This document shows positions 11,021 through 24,245 of a stretch of 64,000 nucleotides of DNA, piece by piece. How positions within the stretch are numbered: the first letter of the stretch is position 1; the number at the start of each line of letters is the position of its first letter. This DNA is from Daphnia carinata. Its lineage: Eukaryota; Arthropoda; Branchiopoda; Diplostraca; Daphniidae. The position numbers were made by a program, and so were the translations under genes. The stretch spans positions 9,393,534-9,457,533 of the forward strand of contig NC_081331.1 in NCBI RefSeq assembly GCF_022539665.2, in the 5' to 3' direction. The notes under the pieces were generated by a model. It was given only the letters and a program-made list of their open reading frames with translations. It had not been told where the DNA came from and did no database searches.

Positions 11021-12455
11021 ATGGCGTCAACTGTGGTTAAACTAAAGAATTTCGCAACAGGCTATAAAATCGCATTTGGACCATCTTCAAGTTGTAGGTA
11101 GCTGAAGCAGATCCCAATAAAATTTTGCTTTGGCTTTTAATTTTTTTCGATGAAACCGACAATTCTAAGGATTAACGAGTATTTTATTTTTTACTTTAGG
11201 ACGCTGACTACTTCCCATAGGTTATCAAATGAAGTAAAAGATAATTGGTTCTCAAAGGTTTTTGTTCGGAAAATTGAACCAACCAAGGAGTCCCACTCTC
11301 GCCTTCTTTCTGATAAAGATGTCATCTATGAACTCCAAACCCATAATATCAGACCTGACATGAGGGACAAATATCTTTCAAATTAGTATGTTCTCTTTTG
11401 CTAACCTAAACTTAACCTGTGTTTAATGTTAAGAAATTAAATTTCATGGTAGTATTTCTAGTATGCTATATGTAATCACATGATAGAGAAGTAGCTGCTT
11501 TTCTGGTTTTTAGAAAGAGGCTTAGGCTAAGGATATAGATATTTTACCAACTATTCAACTGAATTGAGGTAAAATTTCAAAAATTATATGTGGAGCCAAG
11601 TCTTGATATTAACAGAATTAGAATCGTGAAGCTGAAGAGAAAGATTATTGGTTTCCTCGTTTGTTACAAAGTTTTTGTATTTGAAACCATTCCAGTGAAA
11701 AGCATTGTCAACTTATGGCTTCATCTGACATCAACGCTGAATTGGTTGGAAGCTGGTCTGTCATTGTTGGTGACCAAGATCAAGCATTTCACGTGTGGCG
11801 TTATATTGGTGGTTATGCAGAAATCGATAAGGCATGTGTCACCCTTGCCAAGAGCAATGCAAGTATTGTTTTCATACTGTTTTAAAGCTGGATTATCTTA
11901 TTACTTTACTTTCCAGGAACATCGTCGTTTGTGGAATGAGCAGGGTCAGTGCATTCGTGCTCGACACAACCAATACGTTCTTACATTTAGCTTTTGGCCC
12001 CAGGTAGTGTTATCTTGCAATCTTTCCTGCTCACTATGAGTGAAGTTAATTTTAACAGATTGAGAGCCGAAAAGGCCCCAACGTCTATGAAGTACGGAAT
12101 TATGTTCTAAAGCCAGGAACCATGATAGAATGGGGCAACAATTGGGCAAGGGCCATCAGTTTCAGGCGTGAAAATGAAGAGGCATTCGCTGGATTTTTCT
12201 CTCAGATTGGAAGATTGTACAATGTTCATCACGTTTGGGGTAAGTAAACTTTAAATTGGCTTCCATTGGGTCACATCAATTTTATCGTGTATGCCTTGTT
12301 GTACAGCCTACTCAGACCTTCAGTCACGTAAGGAAACTCGGGAAGCCGCTTGGAGAAAACCTGGTTGGGATGAATGCGTCGCGTATACAGTCCCATTGAT
12401 TCAACAAATGCACACTAAAATAATGGTACCCCTTCCATTCTCCCCTACTCAGTAA
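11021..12455 (+). CDS. NIPSNAP: NIPSNAP family mitochondrial protein, six exons
   Basis: Exons: 11021-11097, 11200-11385, 11696-11858, 11917-12003, 12059-12239 and 12307-12455. Phases agree throughout and give about 280 residues. The start ATG (GCAAAATGG) opens an Arg/Ser/Thr-rich, acid-free N-terminus that fits a mitochondrial targeting peptide. Family hallmarks are visible in order: WFSK[19 protein letters not shown], YELQTHN, ELVGSW-x-x-x-VGDQDQA-x-H-x-WRY-x-GGY, [24 protein letters not shown], and a C-terminal [18 protein letters not shown]. These are the two ferredoxin-like NIPSNAP domains. Family members reside in mitochondria and in vertebrates act in mitophagy signalling; the biochemical role is unsettled. 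The third intron is best read as GC-AG (11859-11916), because no GT donor nearby keeps the frame. Length is close to the family norm. Confidence 0.95.
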
Positions 12456-12552
12456 ATAATCAAGAGCAAAATTTGCCGTTTTGGCGTCTTGTAGCTGATG
12501 ATAGGTACATGGAAGATCAACAGAATCCTATACAAACACTTAACGTCTCGCT

Positions 12553-12587
12553 CTCCCTCTTCTCATTTTGATCGACAGAAGAGGGAG
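12553..12587. other. Perfect 11 bp hairpin in the NIPSNAP 3' UTR
   Basis: CTCCCTCTTCT (12553-12563) is followed after a 13-base loop by its exact complement AGAAGAGGGAG (12577-12587). It lies about 100 nt after the stop codon and before the polyadenylation signal, so it would form in the mRNA tail. Confidence 0.6.
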
Positions 12588-12726
12588 TGCGCGACTATTG
12601 CAATTTAATTTTTTAAGGTTTCGTCAATGGTAATCGAGGGATTCTGAAAAAAAAAGGAAGTTTGTAGTTTATCGGCATTATAATGTACAAAGTGCTCCGT
12701 GTGGTTTGAAGCATTTAAATTGATTG

Positions 12727-12732
12727 AATAAA
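12727..12732 (+). terminator. Polyadenylation signal AATAAA for NIPSNAP
   Basis: Canonical AATAAA hexamer about 270 nt after the NIPSNAP stop codon, on the sense strand. No earlier canonical hexamer is seen between the stop and this site. Confidence 0.55.
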
Positions 12733-15700
12733 ATAGAACAGAAAGAAAGGTAAATCCCAAGCTGTTTGGGGGGTTAAGTGTTACGTTTTCGCTTACAGCA
12801 GAAAACTACATTAAAGGTTAACAAGTTGTGTTCGAATTTCTAGCTCAACGGCCAGATTTTTGTGGTACTAGTAGATTCCTTTGCAAGTTGTTAATTGATT
12901 TGGGTAGAAAAACGACACGATTACTCTTCATTCCGCTAAAGCTGCAAGTGATTTCAGGAACACTTTGGAAATCTCCTGTAGTTAAAATAAACTGCATTGC
13001 CCAAAATTAAATATCTATAACTAAACGACTTGACCCATGAAGCAGTTCGCAATGAAGTCGCTACCGAAATCCTTTATCTTACGGTGTGGAGCAACGGGTA
13101 AGATTAGAACGTTATATCTGAAATGAATAATGTCTTCAACTTTAAGGAACCGGCAAAATGGTATTCGAAGCTGAAGACCAGATGGCACTTTTGAGCAAAG
13201 ATTTCCTTGTTTGCTACATTTGACGGCGTATTTGCTCAAACCTGTAGCGAGGTGTTGGGACAATTCCAGGAGTTTCGTGAATTTCAAAGGTCTCGGCCAA
13301 ACCACCCTGCTAAAATCAAGAAAAAAGCAAAAAAAAAAAGACATTTTTCGCGTTTTTTTTTTTAGTCTCTTCCTTATTGTCACAAATTGTAAGGAAAATG
13401 TTCCACGGCCCCCTCCTCCTATGATTTACGGAACCGATGTTTGATTTTCCAGGGACACTAGAACTTCCCGGACAGTGGAACTCCAGTTCAAAAATTAACT
13501 TAAAAATTAAAATAAATACCTGACAGTAGAATTTCACTGCCTGATAGTATAATTCTCTTATTTTATTTGACAATATCTTACTACACCCAACTTTTTGAGG
13601 CTATCAATTAACCAAGAACTGTTTGTCTCAACAAATTAAGTTTACTCGTACCGAGTTTACGGAGAATGCAAATGATGTTTCCGGGGAACACATTCACGTT
13701 TTCAATAATCAGCTCCAGTATCTTCCTCTAGTTGGTTTCTACGTTTACAGAAATACCCCTGCTACGTCTTCACCGTCCCAACAGGATATCCCAATCAACG
13801 TACAATGGAGGACACAAGGACATCCTAATATTCGGATTTATAGGCGCTCGTGGAAGTAGCTACATTCATATTAAACGACCATCATTGATTGACGCATGAA
13901 ATTTGCATCAGACGCCTAGGCCCGAGAGAATTAGCTTATTCTTATTTTATGTGTAAGTTTTTATTCTTATCGTAAGGTTCTTTCTTCATTTATTTTTTTA
14001 AATCGCAATTTCAAAAATGCACATTTGTTTGTCTGGTTGCATTTAGCTTGGTCATCACGAAATACAATTTTTAAAAAATATTCAAGGGCCTCCAACACCA
14101 AGTGTTTCCTGTTGCTAGAAGTGATAACACCAAAAAGTGGTGCTGGATTCCTTTTTATGCCGATTTCTGCAATTCCTAAGACAACAAGTGAACAAACATA
14201 ATTGCAACAGTAGTTGCGGCGTCACCTGTCGGAGTTACGTCCGATCAATGTTGAAGTTAAGTTTTGCCGAATAAGCGTGTGCATGCCGCGAAGAACTAAA
14301 GATATAAGAAGGGGAAAGGGTTGTCATAATGGTTTGTAATGGAGAAGAATGCTATAAAGTATTGCCTTGTCTACGCATCGAAACGCCGAAAAATCCTCAC
14401 CTCCCCCCCGCCCATCTACGTGGTGCTGAGCCCTAGGGAAAGGGGAATTGGCAATTTGTCGTACATAATTTATCCCCATGTATGGCTCTTTGTCAAAGCC
14501 AATTGTTATTTTTTCGTACAATCGACACTTTTTTTTTTCAAGTATGTCACCAAATTTAAAGCGCACGCAGACGTCCATAAGATTTTATAGGAGCGTTCCT
14601 CAAAATCACTAGAAAAATAAAAATGCGTCTGTCCAACATTTATTGCGACATGTAAATTTGGTTGGTGATCAACAGAAAATAACCAATAACCAATGCGCTG
14701 AAATAACGTCAATAACTAATCAAATAATCACGTTCAAAAGCTCTTGAAAGTGATTTTAAATTGGAATAACAGCGTTACATGGGCCACTTTAAATCTCCGC
14801 GTATAAACGAAACGGGAATCCCAGAAGAAATGTCATCTCTGGGGAAATGTTTTGAACCGTGAGTTACGAAAAAATTCAATATACATTGCTGTTTTTTACT
14901 AGTTTGGGCAACATATCGTAGCTCTTGAATCCTGACTTCTTTGTGGAATGTAAATAAACATTTAGGCAAGTCCACGAAGTTTCACTTCTCCTTAATCTCT
15001 GAAACTCGACAAACTTCAGTAGGTTTGAACGAAATACCTTTTGAAATCCCACTGTTTTTGGCTTTAACGTCCCAGCCTCCCAGGTGCGCGTATAGTCAGT
15101 TCACTGTAACAGCTAAAAAATTTCGCTTTCAGAGCGCAAATTTCGCCCATTACTTTAAGGCTTTTGTATTAGCGTGCCACGAAAATGCAAGAAATTGACG
15201 GACATCCCCTTACATTCAGAAGCTGTGGATTGTTTTGTGCGGTTTTATTCGTAGAACTGCAGCGTCTTAGTTGGTACTGTATCATCTAACTATAGTATAA
15301 TTGTTTGTTTTCCCTATTTAAAGTTTCTTCTTAGCCAACGGGACCTAAATTGTAATTAAGTCATCATGCCGTTTCATAATTGTCGCAAGCCTGTTGGATT
15401 GGTATCTTATATTCTTAGTGCAATAGACAGTATTTTACCCACCTCGTTTTGTACTTTGATAAATTGTACAACCATTAGCCATCTACTAAGAATAACTAAC
15501 TTTGACTTGCTAGAACTCTGACCTAGGCCTCTTCTGTATCTGATGAGGTTATACCAATGGCCATCAGCTTGCAGCAAACGCAATGGTAAAATACTTCCCT
15601 TCAGGAAATATGCATAGAAAACAAATAAAAAGAAAAGAAAAAATATCTTCCAAATAAAATTAGATATGAAACTTAAATCCACCTACATTTTCAAAAGCAA

Positions 15701-16288
15701 AGTGAAAATAATGCGCAAGGGTTACCTAACAAATCATGACTCGTCAAGGAGACCTAAGGTAAATTAAGCGTTTGAAGGTTCAGTTTGCATCATATTCCAT
15801 TTGTAAAAGCAAAAATAAAGAAATCAATTAGGCATTTAATGAAAGCTGACTCTTCTTCGCGCTTGTGAGCTATGATGTTCAGTTGTGTTCTTGTTGAAAA
15901 GAAAAATGGACGATATGTATTATCCCGTTCGGAGCACAAAGGATGTTACATTCAAAGGTCAAACGTTCTGATATTAATTATTAGTAACAAAAATTTTACA
16001 CGCAGCTAGTACATTTATGTGTTAAGTACATGGTTTTCATTCTACAGCCAACAATCTGAACTACAGCTTCTGTAATTGCGGAATTGTCTTTCACGGCTTA
16101 CGTATACGCAATCGATCTTGATAATGGCAAGTTAAAAGGATAGAAGAAAAACGATGGCCAAGATGCGCTTTTCCTTCAACGTTTCATACTTTACACGATT
16201 TCACAGTTCTATTTCATGACCCTTCCCTTCGGGTGCATTCTGCTTGCTGACTTGGCGTGAATAAATGCAACGAACACATGTGATTAGC
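12733..16288. other. Intergenic, AT-rich, no gene supported
   Basis: Only short frames without family resemblance are present. One 78-codon frame (13623-13859) starts at TTG and ends near a possible 3' region; I could not link it to splice partners. Poly-A/T tracts occur around 13320-13362. Confidence 0.35.
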
Positions 16289-16426
16289 TCTGTTGTTCAG
16301 CTTGATAAAAGCAAGGGGGAACGGGAATCTTTCAATGGTCGAACTCGACCATTGAAAGTGTGAATCTGTGTTTGACATTGACATCACCGCAACAGTTGTC
16401 TGGATTACTGCAAGCTGAACAACAGA
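16289..16426. repeat. Nested inverted repeat (palindrome inside a larger stem)
   Basis: Outer arms TCTGTTGTTCAGCTTG (16289-16304) and its exact complement (16411-16426) enclose an almost perfect palindrome with 14 bp arms: CTTTCAATGGTCGA (16329-16342), a 2 base spacer, and its complement (16345-16358). Both stems are perfect. No transposon termini or ORF are associated. Confidence 0.7.
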
Positions 16427-19400
16427 TAAAAGTCGCTAGGAATTAACATCTAATTAACTCGAAAGCGAAAGAGATGCCGGTAGCGACAGCGAAGAAGGAG
16501 CGAGCGACGGTGGTGGCAGCTGAGTAGCACATTGTCATTCAACAATCCAATTCGTCCTATGAGGTCTCATCCCACCGCAACAACGGAATCGCATGCGCTT
16601 CCATTGTGCTCTTTGTATTTACGCGCACACATTAGCGAGAAAAGATAAGGGTTTTGAAGAAAAGTGGACTTACTTTATGGTACTTCACGTCTAATTACTT
16701 CGCCGTGGCCGTACCGTTAAATCTCATCATCAGGGTCGTCAAGATTCGTCGTGAATTTTACCAAAAATGAAAATTCAGAATCAACCTGCAATAGCTGCAA
16801 TCACAAACACTCGCTCTTGACAATTTCCAGACATCCAAACCCGAACTATTTAAACGTCCCATTTTATGACTTTTCCATTGTGCAGCAAACATCTCCAAAT
16901 AGCATTGTATTTCGTAATCTGCAAATAGGGAAAAATAAGTTTTAGAATGTTCCACAAAAGTCGTTAGACGTCAATTCTGCTCACATTTTAACCGGTCATG
17001 GGAAACCTGTTTTTTGAACACCAATACCTGAGAATAAGTAGGTACTGTACGTCGTACAAAAAAAGCCTCAAAAAGTCTTTTGTAAAATGCAATTACATCT
17101 ATATCTAACAACTGATGAGCCAGATTTAAGTTTATTTATATTTATATTTTTTTTTGTCTTGTGGATTCTCCACCACTACCAAATGCATTCGGAAATAAAT
17201 GGCAACGCCATCCCCCATAACTGGAGCGGCTGTTTATTACCTTTTGTCGTTTTTTCTTGTTTTATTTCTTATGTCATCAAATTTCAGTTTTAACGAACTA
17301 GGACACGTGCAGAATCAGCTAGTCTGAATTTCTTCATTTTTAAATTCTTCTTCCTTTTTAAAACGCAAGTCACAGAAAGGAAAGCAAAACGCAGTCACAG
17401 CAGCCAAAATGAGCTCTGTTGCCCATTCTTTGGCAACAGGCAGTCAACCAGTTTCTAATCGCAGTACCGGGTATAGTCTACAGCTTCGCCCTGCTCCGCC
17501 ATATGGAATATTCGTCATAAAGTGCGATATGTACGTGTCTGTGCACATGCGTGTCCGCCTACGCTGAAAACGTAGAGAAGCTGTACATTTATGCAATACA
17601 TGCCACACTAGCAGCTAAGAATATACGTCTTTCAGCATTCTTGCAATGGGATGTCTTTGTTGATTGTTCCACTGGCAAAACGTCATGCTTCCCACTAAAA
17701 AAATGACCTTAAACTCGTATTAGCTATAAATAGTCTACACTGGCATAAGGTCATGCAAATAGATATCAACCCTATGTATACCTACACTTTTCATCTATCA
17801 AAGTGAAGAAGAATTCTATTTTCTTTTCAAACGTTCATTTCGGAAATAGGGAAAACAGTTAAATGCAATTTAAAAATGTTCGAATTTTGAATAGCAATGA
17901 ACAGAAGTAAAACATCTGGAGTGTATCTGCTTTAGTTGGTAGCTCTATTGCAGGTTACTCACGTTGCTGTATGGCTACGTCGGACCCTAGTTGAATGTAG
18001 AGCCATGAATCTCTTTGTCTGTATTTTGGGGATGTACTATTCGATGCCGTAAACTCTGGAGACTATCTCTTTGGGGACGTGGACTTGGAAAACTTTTGCT
18101 ACAGTCTCCGTAGATATGTTGCATTACGGGCGTAGGAAAACTGATTCTCGTCCTCTCGATCCGACGAAGCTCAACATCATCACCGTGCAGGTCAGCTCCG
18201 CTTTGGGATGTTGTAGAACTGCCTGTTGCCCGCAGCGCGTTTCCCCACTCCCCAGATGCCGGATTCGTATGCTATCCTCCATCAGGCATCAGTATTTTAC
18301 AAACCCAATGTTACTTGTTTAAATATGCATAGAAAAAAAAGATGGCATCCGTTGTGTATTACGGTAAAAAAAAAATAATAATAATAAAAAATAAGGAAAA
18401 AATGCTGTCGCAATGTTGCAAGATGCGACAAATCCTTGTTTTCCACTCTGGGGATGCTAGCCACGATAGTCAAGAGTATATAGAGGACAGATTATTCAAT
18501 CTTTCACCGTCAAACATGAATAATCAATAAGCCACTCTGGTTGTGTGTATAGGCCTGTACGCAAAACGGCGGGGGGGGGGGGGGGGGACAAAAAAGTTAT
18601 TTTTCCGTACGAAACGGTGGCATCAGCAAGGTCCGAAAGTATACAAGTACGTATATATATGCATTGTCTAGTACACAATTTATACCATGCATAGGTCTAA
18701 GCTTACAAGATTCGAGGATGCATGTCCCAGAACGTTATTAATTCAAAAAGTCGCAAGCAGTCGTATAGCAGAATGTATAGGTTTCATCAACTATAATGAA
18801 TGTATTAGTAATGTTCTGTGTGTACAAATGGATAGCGATACCCCTTTGCAAGACAGCAAGGATGCACGGACTCACCAATATAAATACTTTGCCCACACAC
18901 AAAGAGAAGAAAAAGCAACGCCTTTATACGTACGAGTAGACTATATAGCATCACATTGCACTCGATGTCCGATAGCAACGCACAGTACTTGTTTAGCTGA
19001 AAATGTACCCAGTTAAAAAGCTGCTCGTAGTTAGGCGGCTTGGTGCTGTTGCTAGTTGCTCGAATCTCGAGCTTCATATTGACTTGTTGCGTGCTATTTG
19101 TGCGGCATGCGGGTCGCAATGTGTTTGAAGCCAGGCATAGGCCGGAGCTTCATATACTGTGTAATTGGTTGGTTGAACCCTGGTGAGCGCCAGCCGCCGA
19201 ATCGGAATGCCGCTAATTGAAAATGTTCTCCCGATGCATCCAGCCATTTCCCACATGCACGCGGATGAGAAAAAGGTAACAGAAACTGCTGTGAAACAGC
19301 ATCGACGGTAGGAAACAAGGTAGGCAAGAGACGAGTTGCACATGATTCGTTGGCGATACTTTGTGTCGAGCACACGCGCGCCGAGGATATTTGCTCTCTC

Positions 19401-22400
19401 GGTCTCCTGCATCTCATCTCTTCTTTGCCTCTTTTTTAAGTTTTTTTACCTTTTTTCTTTTTTTTTTTTTTTTTGATATGGTTGATTCACGTACTCGTTG
19501 TCTTCTTTTTCGGCTGGCTGGGCGCGAGTAATAAACTCACCGCGCGGCATCCCACCATGCAGTTTCATGGAGCGTGATGCGCCTGTGAACTGATGACTTG
19601 ATCATCGTCAGCTCATCAAATACGCGTCTCAATTTGCGCACGCCGCCACGGCCAGTGCTAGGGAACGATTGTGAGCTCCGTTATCTATGCTGGATTGGCT
19701 TCTTCATCAGTGCCATCAAGCGGAATTAAAGCGGGAAACATCATGATCAACTTGACAATCCCTAATGCTGGTGAACAGAAAGAATTGGGTTGGCTTACTT
19801 TGTTGCACAGTACGCAACACTTTGAAGAAAACACGAAAAACATAACAAGCTTGAATGTGAGAGTAAAACTTTAAATAGGCGTATAGAACACGTATCATTT
19901 CTGAGCTCGTAATAGGCATATCCTATGCTAACAGCGACATTAGCACAAGACGGGAGCTCCAAGTTATTAACTCTTTTGCACCCGTACGTCAAAGTTTCGT
20001 GCAGCCGTCTTATGTATTGGTGGCATTCATTTTGTATTCCATTACTTATGACAAACAATCGTCTCGCCACGTTATTTCGTTGGTTGTGGGATTAACTCAA
20101 TAATTTTCTAATGTGGTTCTCTGTCAAACAGCTTTTCAGCTTTAATGTATGTTTAGCTGTCCGACTAACGTATACGTAAGCTCATCGGTAAAAAGTACAA
20201 TTACGTCGGCCGTGAACCCGTCTTGGTATACCTATATGTTTAAACGTATACTGGTAACATGGGCGATTGAAAAGATTGAAAATGGTCGAATGCTTTTTAT
20301 CTGCCGACGAGGCAGACGTGCGCCGCTCGCATAACGTGACACTGGATTTTACCTGGTAACCTTCGGCTTGGCTGCATTTTTGCTTCGTTGCATGTCCATC
20401 GATGCCGCTAGAGCCCAAAGGACTCAAATACAGAGCGTACGGTTCCCAATCAGACGTCGGGGGCAGACGACAGCGAAATTACACATGTTGTATAATTTGT
20501 AGCTAATACGGATGTATACGCATATAGCATACTACACGTTCGGTTTTCCAACATCCGCGTCCAACGCCCGGCTCTGCATAACATGTTTAATACGTTGCAT
20601 ACGAACAAGTTATGATGTTTTGTATCGTAAAACCAAAACCTCATAATTTGTGGCACAAATTCGTTTGACTTCATATATTCCAAGGCATAAACATTAAAAT
20701 TTAAGAAAGAAAAAGGGGTGTCTTAAACTGACTTTAGATTGTCATGTCAGGATCCATTTCCTTATAATCAGTCTTTCCGACTTCCAAAGTTTTATGAATA
20801 TCTAGCTTACCTTTTTTTTGCCACAGAGTATATACTTCAACTAACAGTTTTACCCCAGTCACGTGCACCATTGTGTTATTTTAATCCCGGTTAGCTTTGC
20901 CCGGGTACCGAATCGTGATTATGTTCGCTCTCGGTGAACTCGCAGCTTTGAGGGGAATATGAAAAAGAGCGTTGGTTTATTCAAGCAACTCGCAGCCTAA
21001 AGACCTGATCTATTAGTATACGGGGAGGATGCACCGAAAGCAGAAAAGTTGAACCGATTGTAACATTCAAACACAGGATTATGCGTAATTGCTTCTCCTT
21101 TTTTTTTTTTCATGCTTGTTATACTAGGCCTAATACGTCGAATGGGATAGTCTAGACTTTCACATGGTCGTGTGCCGCAAGAGAATGACGTAGATTTAGG
21201 GCTACAACCAAAATGCGACGAAGACGATCGTCTATTGTCATTTCAATCGATCGCCTGTCGTACAGAAACCTGTGGCGTCCTCCCCTGAGATGCAACAACT
21301 CTGAAGTCTTGCCAACTTGTCCTTGCCTTTCTTCTTTTTTTTTCATTTTTTTTTTTTGCTGAAATAAAAAGAGCTATAGGTCATAAGTGCATAATGCATT
21401 TCCTATTACTAGAGAGTAATAAGTCGAGCAGCTTACCGCGTGACGACAAAAGGGGGGGGGGGGGAGACTAGATTAGGTATATTGTAGCAATATGGAACAC
21501 ATAAGGAAGATAGGTCGACTAAGTCGGCCTGTGAAAGGTTTCTTTTTCACAACAAAAAAAAATGGCCGAGATTTGTTTTCTTCCGTTATGCATGAAAACT
21601 CCTTTTTTGGATTTGGCGTTCAGCTATTGAACGTTAATAACTAAGACACGACATCACTAAATCCGATCCATTCGCAAAACTTCAATCGTGCCGACATCGT
21701 ATTTGGCTAAGAAAGTAGAGTATTATAGGAGCACATAAATGACTCGATTCAAAGCAAATCGAACAGCCTACACTTTACTTGTTTAACCGTGGGCTTGCAG
21801 AAGTGGGTGGAGGGGGCGAAAATAAGAAGGGAATCCCCCCTTGACATGACCAAATCGTTTGTGTTCCAAAATTGAATGAGCCGATGGACATTGGACAAAT
21901 ATAAAGGTTTACATTATTGAAGACCAGAGCTTCCACCTGTATTCTGTGCTGCGGCTATTCGTTTAATAATGTTCCTTCCATTTCAATTCTATGCCGCAGC
22001 TATTCGTGTAAAAAAAAAAATGGTCTATCCACTCTTTTTTTATTATTTATTTATTTTTTTTAGACTATTTTTTAAGTCACTTGTTTTAACTTCTCATAGC
22101 CCAAAATGGGCACATACGATAGTAACACATACGCAAACAGTAAATGTATGTGGGATTTTGTTGAGCTACTATATTGGTTTTTCTTGGCGTGCTGGACATC
22201 AGGAAACAGGCTGCCAATAGATTGAGTTGCTAATGGTATGCGGTATGTTTACGCAGCACGTGTCGCGCTACCAGAGCCTTTTGCTGGTCACGACCGCGTA
22301 GCGACAGTATAGCCAATAATTGTGTTAACAAGGAATTCTCATGCTTTATAAAGAATCTTATTTTTTTTTCCCTCACGTTTTCAATTACCTATGGCTGCGT

Positions 22401-24017
22401 CACACCGCACGTCAGCGCAATTGGTCCCCATGCGATGCCTACTTAAAAACGCTTTTACCTGCAAAGGAGAATTCAATTATACTTACGAAACACCTTATTT
22501 CATCCGTAGTTGCAGTAAAACTATAGTTAGTACGATGAGCTATTGCATAGTAGCACTTCTGATGTTGATGCTGTTGTCCCGTGGCCTCAACAACGATGGT
22601 CGTGTCACGTGTGCGGGACACAATGTTAAATAAATAATAATAATAGCAAAGTCTTCAGTGGGGTCACTCTTGCATATTGTATGGTTAGAAGAAGTCTATC
22701 TTATACATGACGAAAAAGAAAAAAATTGATTTTGTCCGTCTGGAGCGCTGGTTGGATGGCGCGTTTACGTATCTACCGTCTATTGATCAATTTCGATTAT
22801 GTGCATTACAGTACAACGTAGTAACGTTCGGTCAAAGGCAGTGGTGTGGTAGTCATGGCGTATTGAATACGATGCAGATACAATGAAAGATAGAATTGAA
22901 AAATTGAAGGTAAAGGTCAATCACGTTCAACTAGACAGCCGGTGATGCTATTAACGATGACACTTCATTGCGGCACGAAGATAGGGAGCGATTACGAGAC
23001 ACAACCGGTGGCTCAAACATCAGCTTTTGTTTTGATCGTTTTATTATTGATTTAGTTTCGTATGAGTTCAATTTTAGTCTATTGACGTCAAACGGTGTTC
23101 ATTTTTTGTTTTGTTTTGATTTTTGCAACATTTCGAAAAAAAAAATGTCGAGTAGAGGGAGACGTGGAGATGATCAAGTGACAAGAGAGATGCAATGGAA
23201 GTAGCTTCAGTCCAGTTAATAACACTTCCATGTCCATGCTTCCCTACGCCCTCGTCGCTCAACGCCCTTACGCTCACCGATGTCAAAAACGAGCGCATTA
23301 TAAAAGACCAGTGATTGCTGATGATGCTGGTACTACTCTGGCTCAGATGGATTGGTATGGGGAACAGGCTAAAGATCCTCATTACGAGCTGTGCAGACGC
23401 ACGGATTGGACTGCAGTATTTTTGACGTCAATCGGGCCGACGCTTATCATTTGCGCGTTGATGGCCGCCAAGCAAATTGCCTAAGCTTTTTTATTTTTCC
23501 TGCGGAGGGTAAAACGCGATGCGCTTCAGCACCTCTCACTTGGACTCGTACTCGAAAGGGTCTCGTTAGCGACGATAAGTCACATCGGAAAAGAATTCAC
23601 CTCTAGACGTACTATGAACTTACGTAGGCGTTCAGCCGACCACAAAAATCTAGTTTTACCCACTAGTTGCGTCCGTTTTCATCGCTCTCTGCACTCGACT
23701 GCCCACTGATGTAGGACTGCGTAGGGAATCCCCCTCGTCTGTCGTTGACCACCATCAGCGAGGTATGGTGAATAAGAGATTACATGCGGAGGGGAGAATA
23801 AACGACGACATGGTGCGACAGTTACAAGCCGTCGAGTGTTCGTTTAAAAAAAAAAAAAAAAAAGACATGCGAGTTCTCGTTTGGTCGTCTAATCAATGTA
23901 GACTTTCAGTTTATGGTGAAAAGGGAACGTGTCAAAAACGACAGTTCTATTCTATACAGTCGGTATTCGGCTGCCACTGTGCTTAAGCTTCCATATGACT
24001 GCATTCATGATAACTGT
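16427..24017. other. Intergenic, AT-rich, with homopolymer runs; no gene supported
   Basis: Contains G17 at 18571-18587, G13 at 21452-21464 and several T/A runs of ten or more. Short open frames occur, for example 17409-17567 (53 codons with a good start context) and 23230-23484 (84 codons ending in a hydrophobic stretch), but none has splice partners or recognisable domains. Confidence 0.35.
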
Positions 24018-24023
24018 TTTATT
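24018..24023 (-). terminator. Polyadenylation signal on the minus strand
   Basis: TTTATT on the plus strand reads AATAAA on the minus strand. It lies about 30 nt beyond the stop codon of the candidate terminal exon at 24054-24245, a normal position for a short 3' UTR. Confidence 0.45.
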
Positions 24024-24053
24024 GTCAATATTAGTTGAATTTTAAGGAGTAGG

Positions 24054-24245
24054 TCAAACAGTAGCCCAACAATCGGGCTTGCAGAGATCGGGTGAACAAA
24101 GACTGGACATCATTTCATTTAAATCGTCCAAGAGGTGCCAAACAATTGAGATTTCAGCACCAAGCACAACTCGATAATCCTTGTTAGTCACATCGATTGG
24201 CGGTGGAGTAGCATAGCTATAACGGGTCGCATCAGCATTGGAGAC
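24054..24245 (-). CDS. Candidate orphan terminal exon of an unidentified gene (partial)
   Basis: On the minus strand an acceptor (TTCACAG, ending at 24246) is followed by 63 sense codons and TGA at 24056-24054. The peptide looks genuine rather than low complexity: it contains RYSYATPPPIDV, then DYRVVLGAEISIVWHLLDDL, and a cysteine-rich end (SSLCSPDLCKPDCW). A polyadenylation hexamer follows 30 nt later. There is no in-frame ATG before the middle of the exon, so at least one upstream exon at higher coordinates is required. I could not find it among the homopolymer-rich sequence. I do not recognise the family. Confidence 0.45.
   Translation of the reverse strand, partial: VSNADATRYSYATPPPIDVTNKDYRVVLGAEISIVWHLLDDLNEMMSSLCSPDLCKPDCWATV

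Noticed and set aside
13623-13859. 78-codon frame resembling a C-terminal exon
   Set aside because: Begins with TTG, has no recognisable domain, and no matching donor exon was found upstream.
17409-17567. 53-codon ORF with a good start context (CAAAATGAGC)
   Set aside because: Too short and without domains, splice partners or a polyadenylation signal close by.
23230-23484. 84-codon frame ending in a hydrophobic stretch
   Set aside because: Could be a small membrane protein, but length and composition are within what chance gives over 60 kb.
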